DNA of 28,054 bases from Chitinophaga pinensis. Its GTDB lineage: Bacteria; Bacteroidota; Bacteroidia; Flavobacteriales; Flavobacteriaceae. How positions within the stretch are numbered: position 1 is the stretch's first letter; each line of letters begins with the position of its first letter. The translations under genes and the position numbers were made by a program. The notes under the pieces are model-generated. The model was not told where the DNA came from. It saw only the letters and a program-made list of their open reading frames with translations, and ran no database searches. Location of the stretch: the NCBI GenBank assembly GCA_943324925.2, contig CALPNL020000005.1, positions 1 to 28,054 on the forward strand, read 5' to 3'. Positions 1 through 7,664 of the stretch are shown piece by piece.

Positions 1-91
1 GGAAGTTAGCGCTTTGTGCTTTTGCGTTAGACAAACAATTGAATAATGTTGATTTTCCAACATTTGGTAATCCTACAATTCCTGCTTTCAT
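1..91 (-). CDS. ychF: Redox-regulated ATPase YchF, N-terminal fragment (cut by window edge)
   Basis: The reverse strand reads 30 codons from an ATG at 91-89 before the window ends. The peptide begins MKAGIVGLPNVGKSTLFNCL, which is the start of the Obg-related P-loop ATPase YchF: residues 7-15 hold the Walker A GLPNVGKST. YchF binds ATP rather than GTP and associates with ribosomes in other bacteria; it is cytoplasmic. Only the N-terminus is present, so the rest of the gene lies left of this window. A -7 promoter element at 113-120 suits it. The upstream ferredoxin transcript should end at the hairpin at 170-200, so ychF is probably its own unit. Confidence 0.88.
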   Translation of the reverse strand, partial: MKAGIVGLPNVGKSTLFNCLSNAKAQSANF

Positions 92-112
92 TATGGTTTA
101 TTTTTAAGAGTG

Positions 113-120
113 CAAATATA
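113..120 (-). promoter_or_regulatory. -7 element for ychF
   Basis: CAAATATA on the + strand is TATATTTG on the - strand, a full match to the Bacteroidota -7 consensus TAnnTTTG. It lies 21 bases upstream of the ychF ATG. No clear TTG at -33 is visible. Confidence 0.5.
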
Positions 121-169
121 GGATTTATATCTTTTAATAAAAATTGTAGTAATAAATGCCTTTATAAAT

Positions 170-200
170 AAAAATCCTGAGTGACTAACTCAGGATTTTT
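170..200 (-). terminator. Hairpin terminator after the ferredoxin gene
   Basis: A perfect 13-bp stem pairs 170-182 (AAAAATCCTGAGT) with 188-200, around the 5-base loop 183-187. A/T runs lie at both ends. It sits directly downstream of the ferredoxin stop codon on the - strand and upstream of ychF, so it separates the two transcripts. Confidence 0.85.
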
Positions 201-204
201 TAAA

Positions 205-555
205 TTATTCATTGTGTAAAAAAGCTTGTCTGTTTAATAACGTTTCTTCGCTTTCTACATGATTTTCATCCGGAACACAGCAGTCTACTGGACAAACCGC
301 AGCACATTGTGGTTCTTCGTGAAATCCTTTACATTCTGTACATTTACCAGGAACAATATAGTAAATATCATCCGAAATTGGAGTTTGAGCTGCATCAGCA
401 TCTACTTCAGTTCCGTCTGCTAAGATAACTTTACCTCTAATTTTTGTCCCGTCTTTGTATCTCCAATCGTCTGCTCCTTCATAAATTGCAGTATTTGGGC
501 ATTCCGGTTCGCATGCTCCACAATTAATACATTCGTCAGTTATTATAATTGCCAT
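205..555 (-). CDS. 4Fe-4S dicluster ferredoxin
   Basis: This is a 116-residue soluble electron carrier. The first cluster motif is C9-x2-C12-x2-C15-x3-C19-P. The second is C72-x2-C75-x8-C84-x3-C88-P, the expanded spacing of Allochromatium-type 2[4Fe-4S] ferredoxins, followed by an extra C92-C93 pair. About 50 residues separate the motifs, more than in a minimal bacterial ferredoxin. It should carry two low-potential clusters in the cytoplasm; its redox partner cannot be read from the sequence. It is transcribed divergently from the acyl-CoA reductase gene across a 125-base gap that holds an inverted repeat at 566-598. LuxC-type reductases normally use NADPH, so adjacency alone does not make this ferredoxin the donor. 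The family is clear and the role is not. Confidence 0.93.
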   Translation of the reverse strand: MAIIITDECINCGACEPECPNTAIYEGADDWRYKDGTKIRGKVILADGTEVDADAAQTPISDDIYYIVPGKCTECKGFHEEPQCAAVCPVDCCVPDENHVESEETLLNRQAFLHNE

Positions 556-565
556 TTTATTTTGG

Positions 566-598
566 TTTATGCTTTAGGCTAAAAGCGATAAGCATAAA
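566..598. repeat. Inverted repeat between divergent ferredoxin and acyl-CoA reductase genes
   Basis: TTTATGCTT (566-574) is exactly repeated in inverse as AAGCATAAA (590-598), with 15 bases between. It lies 11 bases upstream of the ferredoxin ATG and 13 bases left of the predicted -33 element of the reductase. It could be an operator or chance in AT-rich DNA. Confidence 0.45.
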
Positions 599-610
599 GC
601 TTACGGCGTG

Positions 611-641
611 TTGTCTATTGCAGATAATTATCTTATTTTTG
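611..641 (+). promoter_or_regulatory. Promoter for acyl-CoA reductase
   Basis: A -33 TTG (611-613), a 20-base spacer and the -7 element TATTTTTG (634-641) match the Bacteroidota consensus TTG-N17-23-TAnnTTTG. The predicted transcript starts near 648, about 33 bases before the ATG at 681. Confidence 0.6.
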
Positions 642-680
642 CGCAAAATTACATCCAAAACTTATCATAAGCAAATCAAT

Positions 681-1739
681 ATGACATTAGCACATAAAAA
701 AAGTATTTTTGTAGAACTAGGTAAATTCTTATCGCAATTTTCCGAAGTTGAAAATACTAAATGTCAGACCGTACTTCACAACGATTTGTATTTTGATAAA
801 TTCATTGATTTAATTCAATTATCGCCTTCACATAATGGGTGGTATACCAATGAAAACGTATATTTTGCAATTCAATCATGGGCGGAGGCTTTAACGGAAG
901 AAAATTTAAACCAATGGTTGAATAGATATAATTTGGACAATGTAACTCCTAAAACTGTTGGATTGGTTTTAGCAGGAAATATACCTTTGGTGGGTTTTCA
1001 CGATTTTATTTCTGTTTTACTTTCAGGTCATAAGGTAGCGGTAAAAACTTCTTCAAATGATCAGCATTTATTGCCATTTTTAGCAAAATACATGATTTCT
1101 GTTGAACCAGAATTAGAAAAATACATCACTTTTGTAGCGGGAAAATTAGAAAATTTCGATGCTGTTATCGCAACAGGAAGTAATAATACCGCCCGATATT
1201 TTGAGTATTATTTTAAAGACAAGCCTTCGATTATTAGAAAATCAAGAAATTCTGTTGCTGTTTTAGACGGAAATGAATCTGAGGAGCAAATGATCGCTTT
1301 GGGTGAAGATGTCTTTCGCTATTTTGGTTTAGGATGTAGAAATGTTTCTAAGTTATTTATACCAAGAAACTATAATTTTGATGCTTTTTTTGGAGGAATG
1401 TATCCGTATCATCGAGTGATGAAATTTGAAAAGTACATCAATAATTACGATTACAATAAAGCCGTTTTCTTAATGAGTAATTTCGATTTATTGGATAATG
1501 AATTTCTTATAATCAAAGAAGATTCAAGTTATGCTTCTCCAATATCATCTGTTTTTTATGAGTATTATGATAATTTGGACGATATAAAAAACAAATTACA
1601 ACAAGATCAAGAACAAATTCAATGTGTAGTTTCCAATGATTTAATTGAAAATAGCGTTTCATTTGGTCAAACACAGAAACCTAAATTGTGGGATTATGCT
1701 GATAATATTGATACAATTAATTTTTTGATCAATTTGTAG
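681..1739 (+). CDS. LuxC-type acyl-CoA reductase
   Basis: The 352-residue protein matches the LuxC family, relatives of aldehyde dehydrogenases that reduce acyl-CoA to aldehyde through a thioester on cysteine. The likely nucleophile is C219 in GLGCRNVSKL; a glycine-rich LVLAGNIPLVG stretch (residues 96-106) and GSNNTARYF (166-174) are also typical. The reading frame stays open back to 549, but those 44 extra codons overlap the promoter and read as non-protein-like, so I start at the ATG at 681 (MTLAHKKSIF). Bioluminescence genes luxD, luxE and luxAB are absent, so this is not a lux operon. In flavobacteria the gene is commonly a neighbour of serC, as here. The natural substrate is unknown; a fatty aldehyde is inferred from the family. 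Confidence 0.87.
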   Translation: MTLAHKKSIFVELGKFLSQFSEVENTKCQTVLHNDLYFDKFIDLIQLSPSHNGWYTNENVYFAIQSWAEALTEENLNQWLNRYNLDNVTPKTVGLVLAGNIPLVGFHDFISVLLSGHKVAVKTSSNDQHLLPFLAKYMISVEPELEKYITFVAGKLENFDAVIATGSNNTARYFEYYFKDKPSIIRKSRNSVAVLDGNESEEQMIALGEDVFRYFGLGCRNVSKLFIPRNYNFDAFFGGMYPYHRVMKFEKYINNYDYNKAVFLMSNFDLLDNEFLIIKEDSSYASPISSVFYEYYDNLDDIKNKLQQDQEQIQCVVSNDLIENSVSFGQTQKPKLWDYADNIDTINFLINL

Positions 1740-1817
1740 TTTGTCAAATTCTCAATTTACCTGCTATACTAAATCGATTTTGTTAATAAATCGGCATAAC
1801 TATTTGGAAATATTTAA

Positions 1818-1847
1818 TTGATTTTAGTTTCCTATTTACGAAATTTG
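1818..1847 (+). promoter_or_regulatory. Weak candidate promoter for serC
   Basis: TTG (1818-1820), a 19-base spacer and GAAATTTG (1840-1847) resemble the Bacteroidota promoter, but the conserved TA at the start of the -7 box is GA. It lies 31 bases upstream of the serC ATG. This is a tentative assignment. Confidence 0.3.
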
Positions 1848-1878
1848 TAGCTTAATTTTTTTCAACACCACCATACTA

Positions 1879-2949
1879 ATGAAAATACACAATTACAGCG
1901 CAGGGCCTTGTATTTTGCCACAGGAAGTTTTCCAAAAATCGGCTGATGCGATATTAGATTTTAATAATTCTGGGTTGTCTCTTTTAGAAATTTCTCACAG
2001 AAGCAAAGATTTTGTTGCTGTAATGGAGGAAGCAAGAGATCTAGCTTTAGAATTATTAGATTTAAATGGGAAAGGGTACCAAGCTTTGTTTCTTCATGGT
2101 GGTGCAAGTTTAGAATTTTTGATGGTTCCTTATAACTTGATGAAAGTCGAAGGGAAAGCAGCCTATCTTGATACAGGAACTTGGGCTTCTGCTGCTATTA
2201 AAGAAGCTAAATTGTTCGGGGATGTTAATGTAGTAGCTTCTTCAAAAGACCAGAATTACAGTTATATTCCTAAAGGATTTACAGTTCCTTCAGACGTAGA
2301 TTATTTTCATTGTACAAGTAATAATACCATTTTTGGTACTCAAATCAAGGAATTTCCAACTGTTTCTGTGCCGATGGTATGTGATATGAGTTCCGATATT
2401 TTCTCTAGAGTTTTAGATTTTTCGAAATTTGATATTATTTATGCTGGTGCTCAAAAAAATATGGGCCCTGCAGGAACGACTTTAGTAGTAATTAAAGAGG
2501 AAATTTTGGGAAAATCAGGTAGAGAAATTCCAAGTATGTTGGATTATGAAAAACATGTAAAAGCGGAAAGCATGTACAATACACCTGCAGTTTTCCCAGT
2601 TTACGCTTCATTATTAACTTTACAATGGTTGAAGAATAGGGGTGGAATAGCTGCTGTTGAAAAACTAAATCAAGCTAAAGCAAATTTATTATATGCTGAA
2701 ATTGACAGAAATCCTCATTTTAAAGGAGCTGCAAAAGTGGAAGACCGTTCTAATATGAACGTTGTTTTCATACTAGAAAATGAAGAACACACCGCATTAT
2801 TTGATTCGATGTGGAAAGCCGCAGGAATTTCTGGTTTGCCAGGTCATCGTTCTGTTGGTGGATATAGAGCTTCAATGTACAATGCGCTTCCTATTGAAAG
2901 TGTACAAGTATTAGTGGAGGTAATGAAAGATTTTGAAAGTAAAATATAA
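1879..2949 (+). CDS. serC: Phosphoserine aminotransferase
   Basis: SerC transfers an amino group from glutamate to 3-phosphohydroxypyruvate to give phosphoserine, the second step of serine synthesis. The 356 residues match the usual family length. The N-terminus NYSAGPCILP, the GGASLEF stretch (residues 74-80) and the pyridoxal-phosphate lysine K193 in AGAQKNMGPAG are all diagnostic, and GLPGHRSVGGYRASMYN near the C-terminus supplies phosphate-binding residues. The ATG at 1879 fits the conserved N-terminus. serA follows after 6 bases, so the two form an operon for consecutive reactions, ended by the hairpin at 3932-3965. The phosphatase serB is not in this window. Confidence 0.97.
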   Translation: MKIHNYSAGPCILPQEVFQKSADAILDFNNSGLSLLEISHRSKDFVAVMEEARDLALELLDLNGKGYQALFLHGGASLEFLMVPYNLMKVEGKAAYLDTGTWASAAIKEAKLFGDVNVVASSKDQNYSYIPKGFTVPSDVDYFHCTSNNTIFGTQIKEFPTVSVPMVCDMSSDIFSRVLDFSKFDIIYAGAQKNMGPAGTTLVVIKEEILGKSGREIPSMLDYEKHVKAESMYNTPAVFPVYASLLTLQWLKNRGGIAAVEKLNQAKANLLYAEIDRNPHFKGAAKVEDRSNMNVVFILENEEHTALFDSMWKAAGISGLPGHRSVGGYRASMYNALPIESVQVLVEVMKDFESKI

Positions 2950-2955
2950 ATAGTT

Positions 2956-3909
2956 ATGAAGGTTTTAGCAAACGATGGAATTTCAAAAAGTGGAATTTTA
3001 GCTTTAGAAAAAGGTGGATTTGAAGTAATTACTACAAAAGTGGCTCAGGAACAAGTTGCCAATTATGTCAATGAAAACAACGTCAGTGTAGTTTTAGTTC
3101 GAAGCGCAACTAAAGTAAGAAAAGATATCATTGACGCCTGTCCAGGATTAAAAATTATTGGTAGAGGTGGAGTTGGTATGGATAATATCGATGTTGAATA
3201 TGCTAAAAGCAAAGGTATTAGCGTAATTAACACGCCGGCATCTTCATCTGAATCGGTAGCGGAATTAGTTTTTGCTCATCTATTTTCAGGAGTTCGTTTT
3301 TTGCATGATGCAAACAGAAATATGCCTCTTGAAGGAGATTCTAACTTTGAAGGACTTAAGAAAGCCTACGCTAATGGAGTGGAACTAAGAGGAAAAACTC
3401 TTGGAATAGTTGGAATTGGAAGAATCGGGCAAGCAACGGCAAAAATGGCTTTAGGTTTAGGAATGAAAGTGATTGCTAGTGATAGTTTTATTGAAAAAGT
3501 AGATGTAAAAGTGGAGTTTTTCGATGGGCAATCTATAACAACAACTATAAAAACACAATCATTAGAATCCTTATTCAAAGAAGCTGATTTTATAACTCTA
3601 CACGTTCCTGCTCAAGACGGATATATTATTGGTGCTGCCGAATTAGAAACAATGAAAACTGGAGTTGGTATTGTTAATTGTGCTCGTGGCGGTGTAATTG
3701 ATGAAGTTGCTTTAGTAAAAGCACTGGATAGTGGTAAAGTTTTATTTGCTGGTTTGGATGTTTTTGAAAACGAACCAAATCCTGAAATCACCATATTAAT
3801 GAACCAAAAAATATCTTTAACTCCTCATATTGGGGCCGCTACAATGGAGGCGCAAGATAGAATTGGTACTGAATTGGCTTCACAAATAATTAGTATATTA
3901 AAAAATTAA
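2956..3909 (+). CDS. serA: D-3-phosphoglycerate dehydrogenase, short form without ACT domain
   Basis: SerA oxidises 3-phosphoglycerate to 3-phosphohydroxypyruvate with NAD, opening serine synthesis. Visible features are the nucleotide-binding GIVGIGRIGQ (residues 150-159) and the catalytic set of the D-2-hydroxyacid dehydrogenases: R244 in NCARGGV, E273 in FENEP and H291 in HIGAAT. At 317 residues it ends right after the catalytic core, with no ACT or intervening regulatory domain, so serine feedback inhibition of the E. coli type is not expected. Residues 180-205 form a somewhat long linker after the NAD-binding beta strand. Its place 6 bases after serC supports phosphoglycerate as substrate over other hydroxyacids. 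Confidence 0.92.
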   Translation: MKVLANDGISKSGILALEKGGFEVITTKVAQEQVANYVNENNVSVVLVRSATKVRKDIIDACPGLKIIGRGGVGMDNIDVEYAKSKGISVINTPASSSESVAELVFAHLFSGVRFLHDANRNMPLEGDSNFEGLKKAYANGVELRGKTLGIVGIGRIGQATAKMALGLGMKVIASDSFIEKVDVKVEFFDGQSITTTIKTQSLESLFKEADFITLHVPAQDGYIIGAAELETMKTGVGIVNCARGGVIDEVALVKALDSGKVLFAGLDVFENEPNPEITILMNQKISLTPHIGAATMEAQDRIGTELASQIISILKN

Positions 3910-3931
3910 TTTAAGAATTTTATATATTTTA

Positions 3932-3965
3932 AAAAAATGCATCTCAATGGAGATGCATTTTTTTT
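3932..3965 (+). terminator. Terminator after serC-serA
   Basis: A 14-bp perfect stem pairs 3932-3945 (AAAAAATGCATCTC) with 3950-3963 around the loop AATG, followed by a T-run to 3965. It lies 22 bases after the serA stop codon. Confidence 0.88.
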
Positions 3966-4000
3966 GTCTTAATAAGCTGATATTTTGACAATTAATTTTG

Positions 4001-4008
4001 TAAATTTG
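4001..4008 (+). promoter_or_regulatory. -7 element for the DUF6787-like gene
   Basis: TAAATTTG is a full match to TAnnTTTG, placed 17 bases before the ATG at 4026. The nearest TTTG upstream (3984-3987) is only 13 bases away, so the -33 is uncertain. Confidence 0.5.
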
Positions 4009-4025
4009 GGAATCTAATTTTGAAA

Positions 4026-4340
4026 ATGAAAAAAATAAATGAACGATGGGGAATAACCACAATTTATCAATTACTATTGATAATTATGGTGTTTGCTATA
4101 AACGGTTCTTTATCTGCTCGAATTTCAAGTTATTTAATGACAATAATTGGTTTGAATGATGATAATACACATTGGTTCATTTATTATCTGATTTTACTAG
4201 TTTTAGTTTTACCAATATACCCTTTTTTATTAATGGGTTTCGGCTATTTATTTGGCCAATCAAAATTTTTCTTTCCTTTTGGAAAAAGGATGTTATCAAA
4301 AATCGGATTGGGATTTATATTCAATAAAAAAGCCTCATAA
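4026..4340 (+). CDS. Small inner-membrane protein, DUF6787-like
   Basis: The 104-residue protein starts MKKINERWGI and has two hydrophobic segments (about residues 12-35 and 49-76) joined by a polar loop with DDNTHW. The C-terminus is basic (FGKRMLSKIGLGFIFNKKAS), suggesting a cytoplasmic tail. The layout and the N-terminal K-x-RWGI pattern resemble DUF6787, a flavobacterial family of unknown function. The frame could begin two codons earlier at a TTG (4020), but the ATG at 4026 is the better start. Its stop codon TAA (4338-4340) lies in the loop of the terminator hairpin shared with valS. I can assign no function. Confidence 0.8.
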   Translation: MKKINERWGITTIYQLLLIIMVFAINGSLSARISSYLMTIIGLNDDNTHWFIYYLILLVLVLPIYPFLLMGFGYLFGQSKFFFPFGKRMLSKIGLGFIFNKKAS

Positions 4341-4353
4341 TTGAGGCTTTTTT
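4326..4353. terminator. Bidirectional terminator between DUF6787-like gene and valS
   Basis: A 12-bp stem pairs 4326-4337 (AAAAAAGCCTCA) with 4342-4353, loop TAAT (4338-4341), with A/T runs on both sides. It serves two convergent genes: the left arm is inside the + strand coding region and valS ends at 4356. Confidence 0.85.
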
Positions 4354-4355
4354 AT

Positions 4356-6989
4356 TTATTTCAAATTAGCTAAGCTCTGTTCTATTGTCGCGATTTTTGC
4401 TAATGCATCGGCTTCTTTTTGTTTTTCATTTGCCAATACTTTCTCGGGTGCGCCATTTACAAATTTTTCATTTGACAACTTTGCTTGTACCGATTTCAAA
4501 AATCCTTGAATGTATTTTAACTCTTCGGTTAATTTTGTGACTTCTTCTTCAACGTTAATATTTCCAGAAATAGGTATAAAATATTCATTCGATTTCACTC
4601 GAAATGATAAAGCACCATCTACTTTTTCAGTTACATATTCTAATGAAGAAATATTCCCTAATTTGGTGATCACCGAATCAAAATGATTGGAAACGTTATC
4701 GTTGTTCACTACCTTAAATTCAATACTATCTTTAAAAGGTATATTCTTATCTTTTCTAATGGTTCTAATTCCTGAAATTACTTCCATTGTATTCTCAAAT
4801 TCACTAATCAAATTGGCATTATATGGTTTTAATGTTGGCCATGTAGAAACAATTAGCGCTTCTTCAGGAGTTCTTTCGGCAGTATAATGCCAAATTTCCT
4901 CTGTTAGAAATGGCATAAATGGATGTAATAATTTCAAATTACTTTCCAACATTTCAATGGCTTTATCAAATGTAATTTTGTCAATTGGTGCTTGATATGC
5001 GGGTTTAATCATCTCTAAAAACCACGAACAGAAATCGTCCCAAACGAGTTTGTAAATTCCCATTAATGCGTCAGAAATTCTGTATTTCTCAAAATTATCT
5101 TCAATTTCAACTAAAGTTTGCTGCAGTTTAGCTTCATACCATTCTATTGCCACTTTTGAAGATTCTGGTTGTGCAATAGTAGCTGAAACTTCCCAACCTT
5201 TAATTAATTTTAAAGCATTCCAGATCTTATTGGTAAACGCTTTTCCTTGGTTGCAAAGTTCTTCATCAAACATGATATCATTTCCTGCAGAGGCACTTAA
5301 AAGTAAACCTACACGAACTCCGTCAGCACCAAATTTATCGATTAAATCCAAAGGATCAGGAGAGTTTCCTAATGATTTAGACATTTTACGGCGTTGTTTG
5401 TCCCGAACTAACCCAGTTAAATAAACGTTTGTAAAAGGTTTTTTACCCGTATATTCATAACCTGCAATAATCATCCTGGCAACCCAGAAAAATAAAATAT
5501 CTGGTCCAGTAACTAAGTCGTTTGTAGGATAATAATATTTGAAATCTTCACTTTCAGGATCCATGATTCCACCAAAAACCGACATTGGCCAAAGCCATGA
5601 AGAGAACCAGGTATCTAAAGCATCTTTATCTTGTGTTAAGTTTTCAATAGTTAATTGGTCATTATTCGTTTTTTCTTTGGCTAAAACCAATGCTTCCTCA
5701 ATTGATTCTGCAACAACATAATCTTCTTTTCCATCACCATAATAGTAGGCAGGAATTTGCTGTCCCCACCACAATTGACGAGAAATATTCCAATCGCGGA
5801 TATTTTCTAACCAATGTTTGTAGGTGTTGTCAAACTTTTTAGGATGCAATTTTATTTCGCTATCTACTAGAACCGCTTTAATTGCCGGTTTCACTAAATC
5901 TTCCATTTTAAGAAACCATTGATCCGATAATCTTGGTTCAATAACGGCTTTAGTTCTTTCTGAAGTTCCTACTTTGTTTAAATGATTTTCTACTTTTACT
6001 AAGTTACCAATTGATTCTAATTCCTTAGCAATTTCTTCACGAACTACAAATCGATCTTTACCCTGGTAATGCAGCCCATAACTATTCAAACTTGCATCTT
6101 CATTGAAAATATCGATAATTTCTAAATGGTGTTTTTCTCCCAGCGCTTTATCATTGGTATCGTGAGCTGGAGTAACTTTTAAGCAGCCAGTTCCAAATTC
6201 CACATCAACATATTCATCTTGAATAATAGGAATTACTCTTCCGCAAATAGGCACTATTGCATTTTTTCCTTTTAAATGTATAAATCGTTCGTCATTCGGA
6301 TTGATGCAAATTGCGGTATCTCCAAAAATCGTCTCTGGTCGGGTAGTGGCAACTGTTACAAAATCGGAAGTTCCTTGAATTTCGTATTTTATGTAGAATA
6401 ATTTTCCTTGTTGTTCTTCAAATATTACTTCCTCGTCAGAAAGTGTAGTTTTAGCTTCAGGATCCCAATTAACCATTCTGAAACCACGATAGATTAATCC
6501 TTTTTTATGTAAATCAACAAAAGAACGAATTACAGAAGCCGACATATCTGGATCCATGGTGAATTTTGTTCTTTCCCAATCGCAAGAAGCGCCCAATTTT
6601 TTAAGTTGGTCAAGTATTACACCTCCATATTTATCGGTCCATTCCCAAGCGTGTGCTAAGAATTCCTGACGCGTTAAATCGTCTTTATTGATTCCTTCGG
6701 CTTTTAGTTTTGCAACTACTTTAGCTTCGGTAGCTATAGAAGCATGATCGGTTCCTGGTACCCAACAAGCGTTGAATCCTTTAAGTCTAGCTCTACGAAT
6801 AAGCACGTCTTGAATGGTGTTGTTAAGCATATGACCCATATGAAGTACACCAGTAACATTTGGAGGAGGGATAACAATTGTATAGGGAGTTCTATGGTCG
6901 GGTGTGGAATGAAAATAATTGTTTTTCATCCAGTAATCGTACCATTTATCTTCGATGGTTTTTGCGTCAAATTGCGATGGAATCGTCAT
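4356..6989 (-). CDS. valS: Valine-tRNA ligase
   Basis: ValS charges tRNA-Val with valine and edits threonine. The 877-residue protein has the class I signature HMGH (residues 50-53, in PPNVTGVLHMGH) and KMSKS (535-539). Between them lies the editing domain with TTRPETIFGDTA. GTDHASIATEAK and DWNISRQLWWGQQIPAYY are ValS-specific stretches that exclude IleS and LeuS. The C-terminal 65 residues are a charged coiled coil, the tRNA-binding arm of ValS. The length matches bacterial ValS. It is a single-gene unit, ending at the hairpin shared with the convergent small membrane gene, and a -7 element lies at 7014-7021. Confidence 0.98.
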   Translation of the reverse strand: MTIPSQFDAKTIEDKWYDYWMKNNYFHSTPDHRTPYTIVIPPPNVTGVLHMGHMLNNTIQDVLIRRARLKGFNACWVPGTDHASIATEAKVVAKLKAEGINKDDLTRQEFLAHAWEWTDKYGGVILDQLKKLGASCDWERTKFTMDPDMSASVIRSFVDLHKKGLIYRGFRMVNWDPEAKTTLSDEEVIFEEQQGKLFYIKYEIQGTSDFVTVATTRPETIFGDTAICINPNDERFIHLKGKNAIVPICGRVIPIIQDEYVDVEFGTGCLKVTPAHDTNDKALGEKHHLEIIDIFNEDASLNSYGLHYQGKDRFVVREEIAKELESIGNLVKVENHLNKVGTSERTKAVIEPRLSDQWFLKMEDLVKPAIKAVLVDSEIKLHPKKFDNTYKHWLENIRDWNISRQLWWGQQIPAYYYGDGKEDYVVAESIEEALVLAKEKTNNDQLTIENLTQDKDALDTWFSSWLWPMSVFGGIMDPESEDFKYYYPTNDLVTGPDILFFWVARMIIAGYEYTGKKPFTNVYLTGLVRDKQRRKMSKSLGNSPDPLDLIDKFGADGVRVGLLLSASAGNDIMFDEELCNQGKAFTNKIWNALKLIKGWEVSATIAQPESSKVAIEWYEAKLQQTLVEIEDNFEKYRISDALMGIYKLVWDDFCSWFLEMIKPAYQAPIDKITFDKAIEMLESNLKLLHPFMPFLTEEIWHYTAERTPEEALIVSTWPTLKPYNANLISEFENTMEVISGIRTIRKDKNIPFKDSIEFKVVNNDNVSNHFDSVITKLGNISSLEYVTEKVDGALSFRVKSNEYFIPISGNINVEEEVTKLTEELKYIQGFLKSVQAKLSNEKFVNGAPEKVLANEKQKEADALAKIATIEQSLANLK

Positions 6990-7013
6990 TCTAATATATA
7001 TTCGTTATAGCTA

Positions 7014-7021
7014 CAAAAGTA
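7014..7021 (-). promoter_or_regulatory. -7 element for valS
   Basis: CAAAAGTA on the + strand reads TACTTTTG on the - strand, a full TAnnTTTG match 24 bases upstream of the valS ATG. No obvious -33 TTG is present. Confidence 0.5.
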
Positions 7022-7056
7022 AATAATTATGAACACTATAAAAAGGGAATTAAAAA

Positions 7057-7088
7057 TTTGTGTGAATAAATAAAAGAAACTACATTTA
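7057..7088 (+). promoter_or_regulatory. Candidate promoter for the DUF1573 gene
   Basis: TTTG (7057-7060), a 20-base spacer and TACATTTA (7081-7088, one mismatch at the final G) resemble the Bacteroidota promoter. It lies 25 bases upstream of the ATG at 7114. Confidence 0.4.
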
Positions 7089-7113
7089 CTTGTACTAATT
7101 TAATACTTATTAG

Positions 7114-7548
7114 ATGAAAAAAACATTATTTTTATTAGCCTATATTGCTTTCTCCGCTATTGGATTTGCTCAGAGTGGAGCAAGAATTGAATTCTTAAAT
7201 AAAGACAATACTATAGATTATGGAACAGTGAGCAAAGATTCGGACAGTGGACTTCGCACTTTTGAATTTAAAAATACTGGCGATGCACCATTGATAATTA
7301 CCAACGTGCAATCAACTTGTGGATGTACTGTTCCAACTAAGCCAACTGAACCGATTATGCCAGGAATGACTGGAAAAATTGATGTCAAATATAATATGAA
7401 TCCAGGTCCAATTAGAAAAACGATAACCGTTGAATCGAATGCAATTAATGTAGAAGGTGGTAAAATTGCTTTAAAAATCAAAGGGGAAGTAATTGTAAAG
7501 CCAGAAGTGAATATCTTAGAAAAGAAAAAAGCATTGCCCAATCAATAA
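7114..7548 (+). CDS. Secreted DUF1573 protein
   Basis: The 144-residue protein starts with a signal peptide (MKKTLFLLAY..., probable cut after the A of GFAQ near residue 19) and is then a single DUF1573 domain: FEFKNTGDAPLIITNVQ, the paired cysteines C69 and C71 in TCGCTVP, then PGMTGKIDVKYN and an alternating hydrophobic strand pattern ending in IKGEV. This is an immunoglobulin-like beta sandwich related to ASH/MSP domains, common in Bacteroidota envelopes. The function of single-domain members is not established. It is a one-gene unit, with a strong terminator at 7565-7593. Confidence 0.9.
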   Translation: MKKTLFLLAYIAFSAIGFAQSGARIEFLNKDNTIDYGTVSKDSDSGLRTFEFKNTGDAPLIITNVQSTCGCTVPTKPTEPIMPGMTGKIDVKYNMNPGPIRKTITVESNAINVEGGKIALKIKGEVIVKPEVNILEKKKALPNQ

Positions 7549-7564
7549 CAAATTATACTTAAAG

Positions 7565-7593
7565 AAAAGCGCTTCAATTGAGGCGCTTTTTTT
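7565..7593 (+). terminator. Terminator after the DUF1573 gene
   Basis: An 11-bp stem with one G-U pair joins 7565-7575 (AAAAGCGCTTC) and 7580-7590 around the loop AATT, followed by more T. It begins 16 bases after the stop codon. Confidence 0.87.
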
Positions 7594-7635
7594 ATATAAA
7601 GATTGCTAAATTCGCTGCTATTTTAAAATAAATAT

Positions 7636-7647
7636 TGCAAATTTGCA
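7636..7647. promoter_or_regulatory. 12-bp palindrome upstream of the aminotransferase
   Basis: TGCAAATTTGCA is a perfect palindrome 17 bases before the ATG at 7665. Its core CAAATTTG overlaps a partial -7 box on both strands. It may be an operator or an imperfect promoter element; no TAnnTTTG box is otherwise visible for this gene. Confidence 0.35.
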
Positions 7648-7664
7648 TTTCAAAACTAATTATT

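Noticed and set aside
549..680. 44-codon upstream extension of the acyl-CoA reductase frame
   Set aside because: It overlaps the ferredoxin start and the predicted promoter, and its peptide (MPFYFGLCFRLKA...) does not resemble the family N-terminus. The ATG at 681 is a better start.
205..1739. Ferredoxin and acyl-CoA reductase as a new electron-bifurcating aldehyde system
   Set aside because: LuxC-type reductases use NADPH and have no ferredoxin-binding module visible here. Divergent adjacency alone is weak evidence.
1770..1792. Short hairpin CGATTT/AAATCG after the acyl-CoA reductase gene
   Set aside because: The stem is only 6 bp and no T-run follows it, so it is not a convincing terminator.
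3366..3794. Two short - strand frames inside serA
   Set aside because: They are antisense shadows of a highly conserved enzyme, without a start context or recognisable product.
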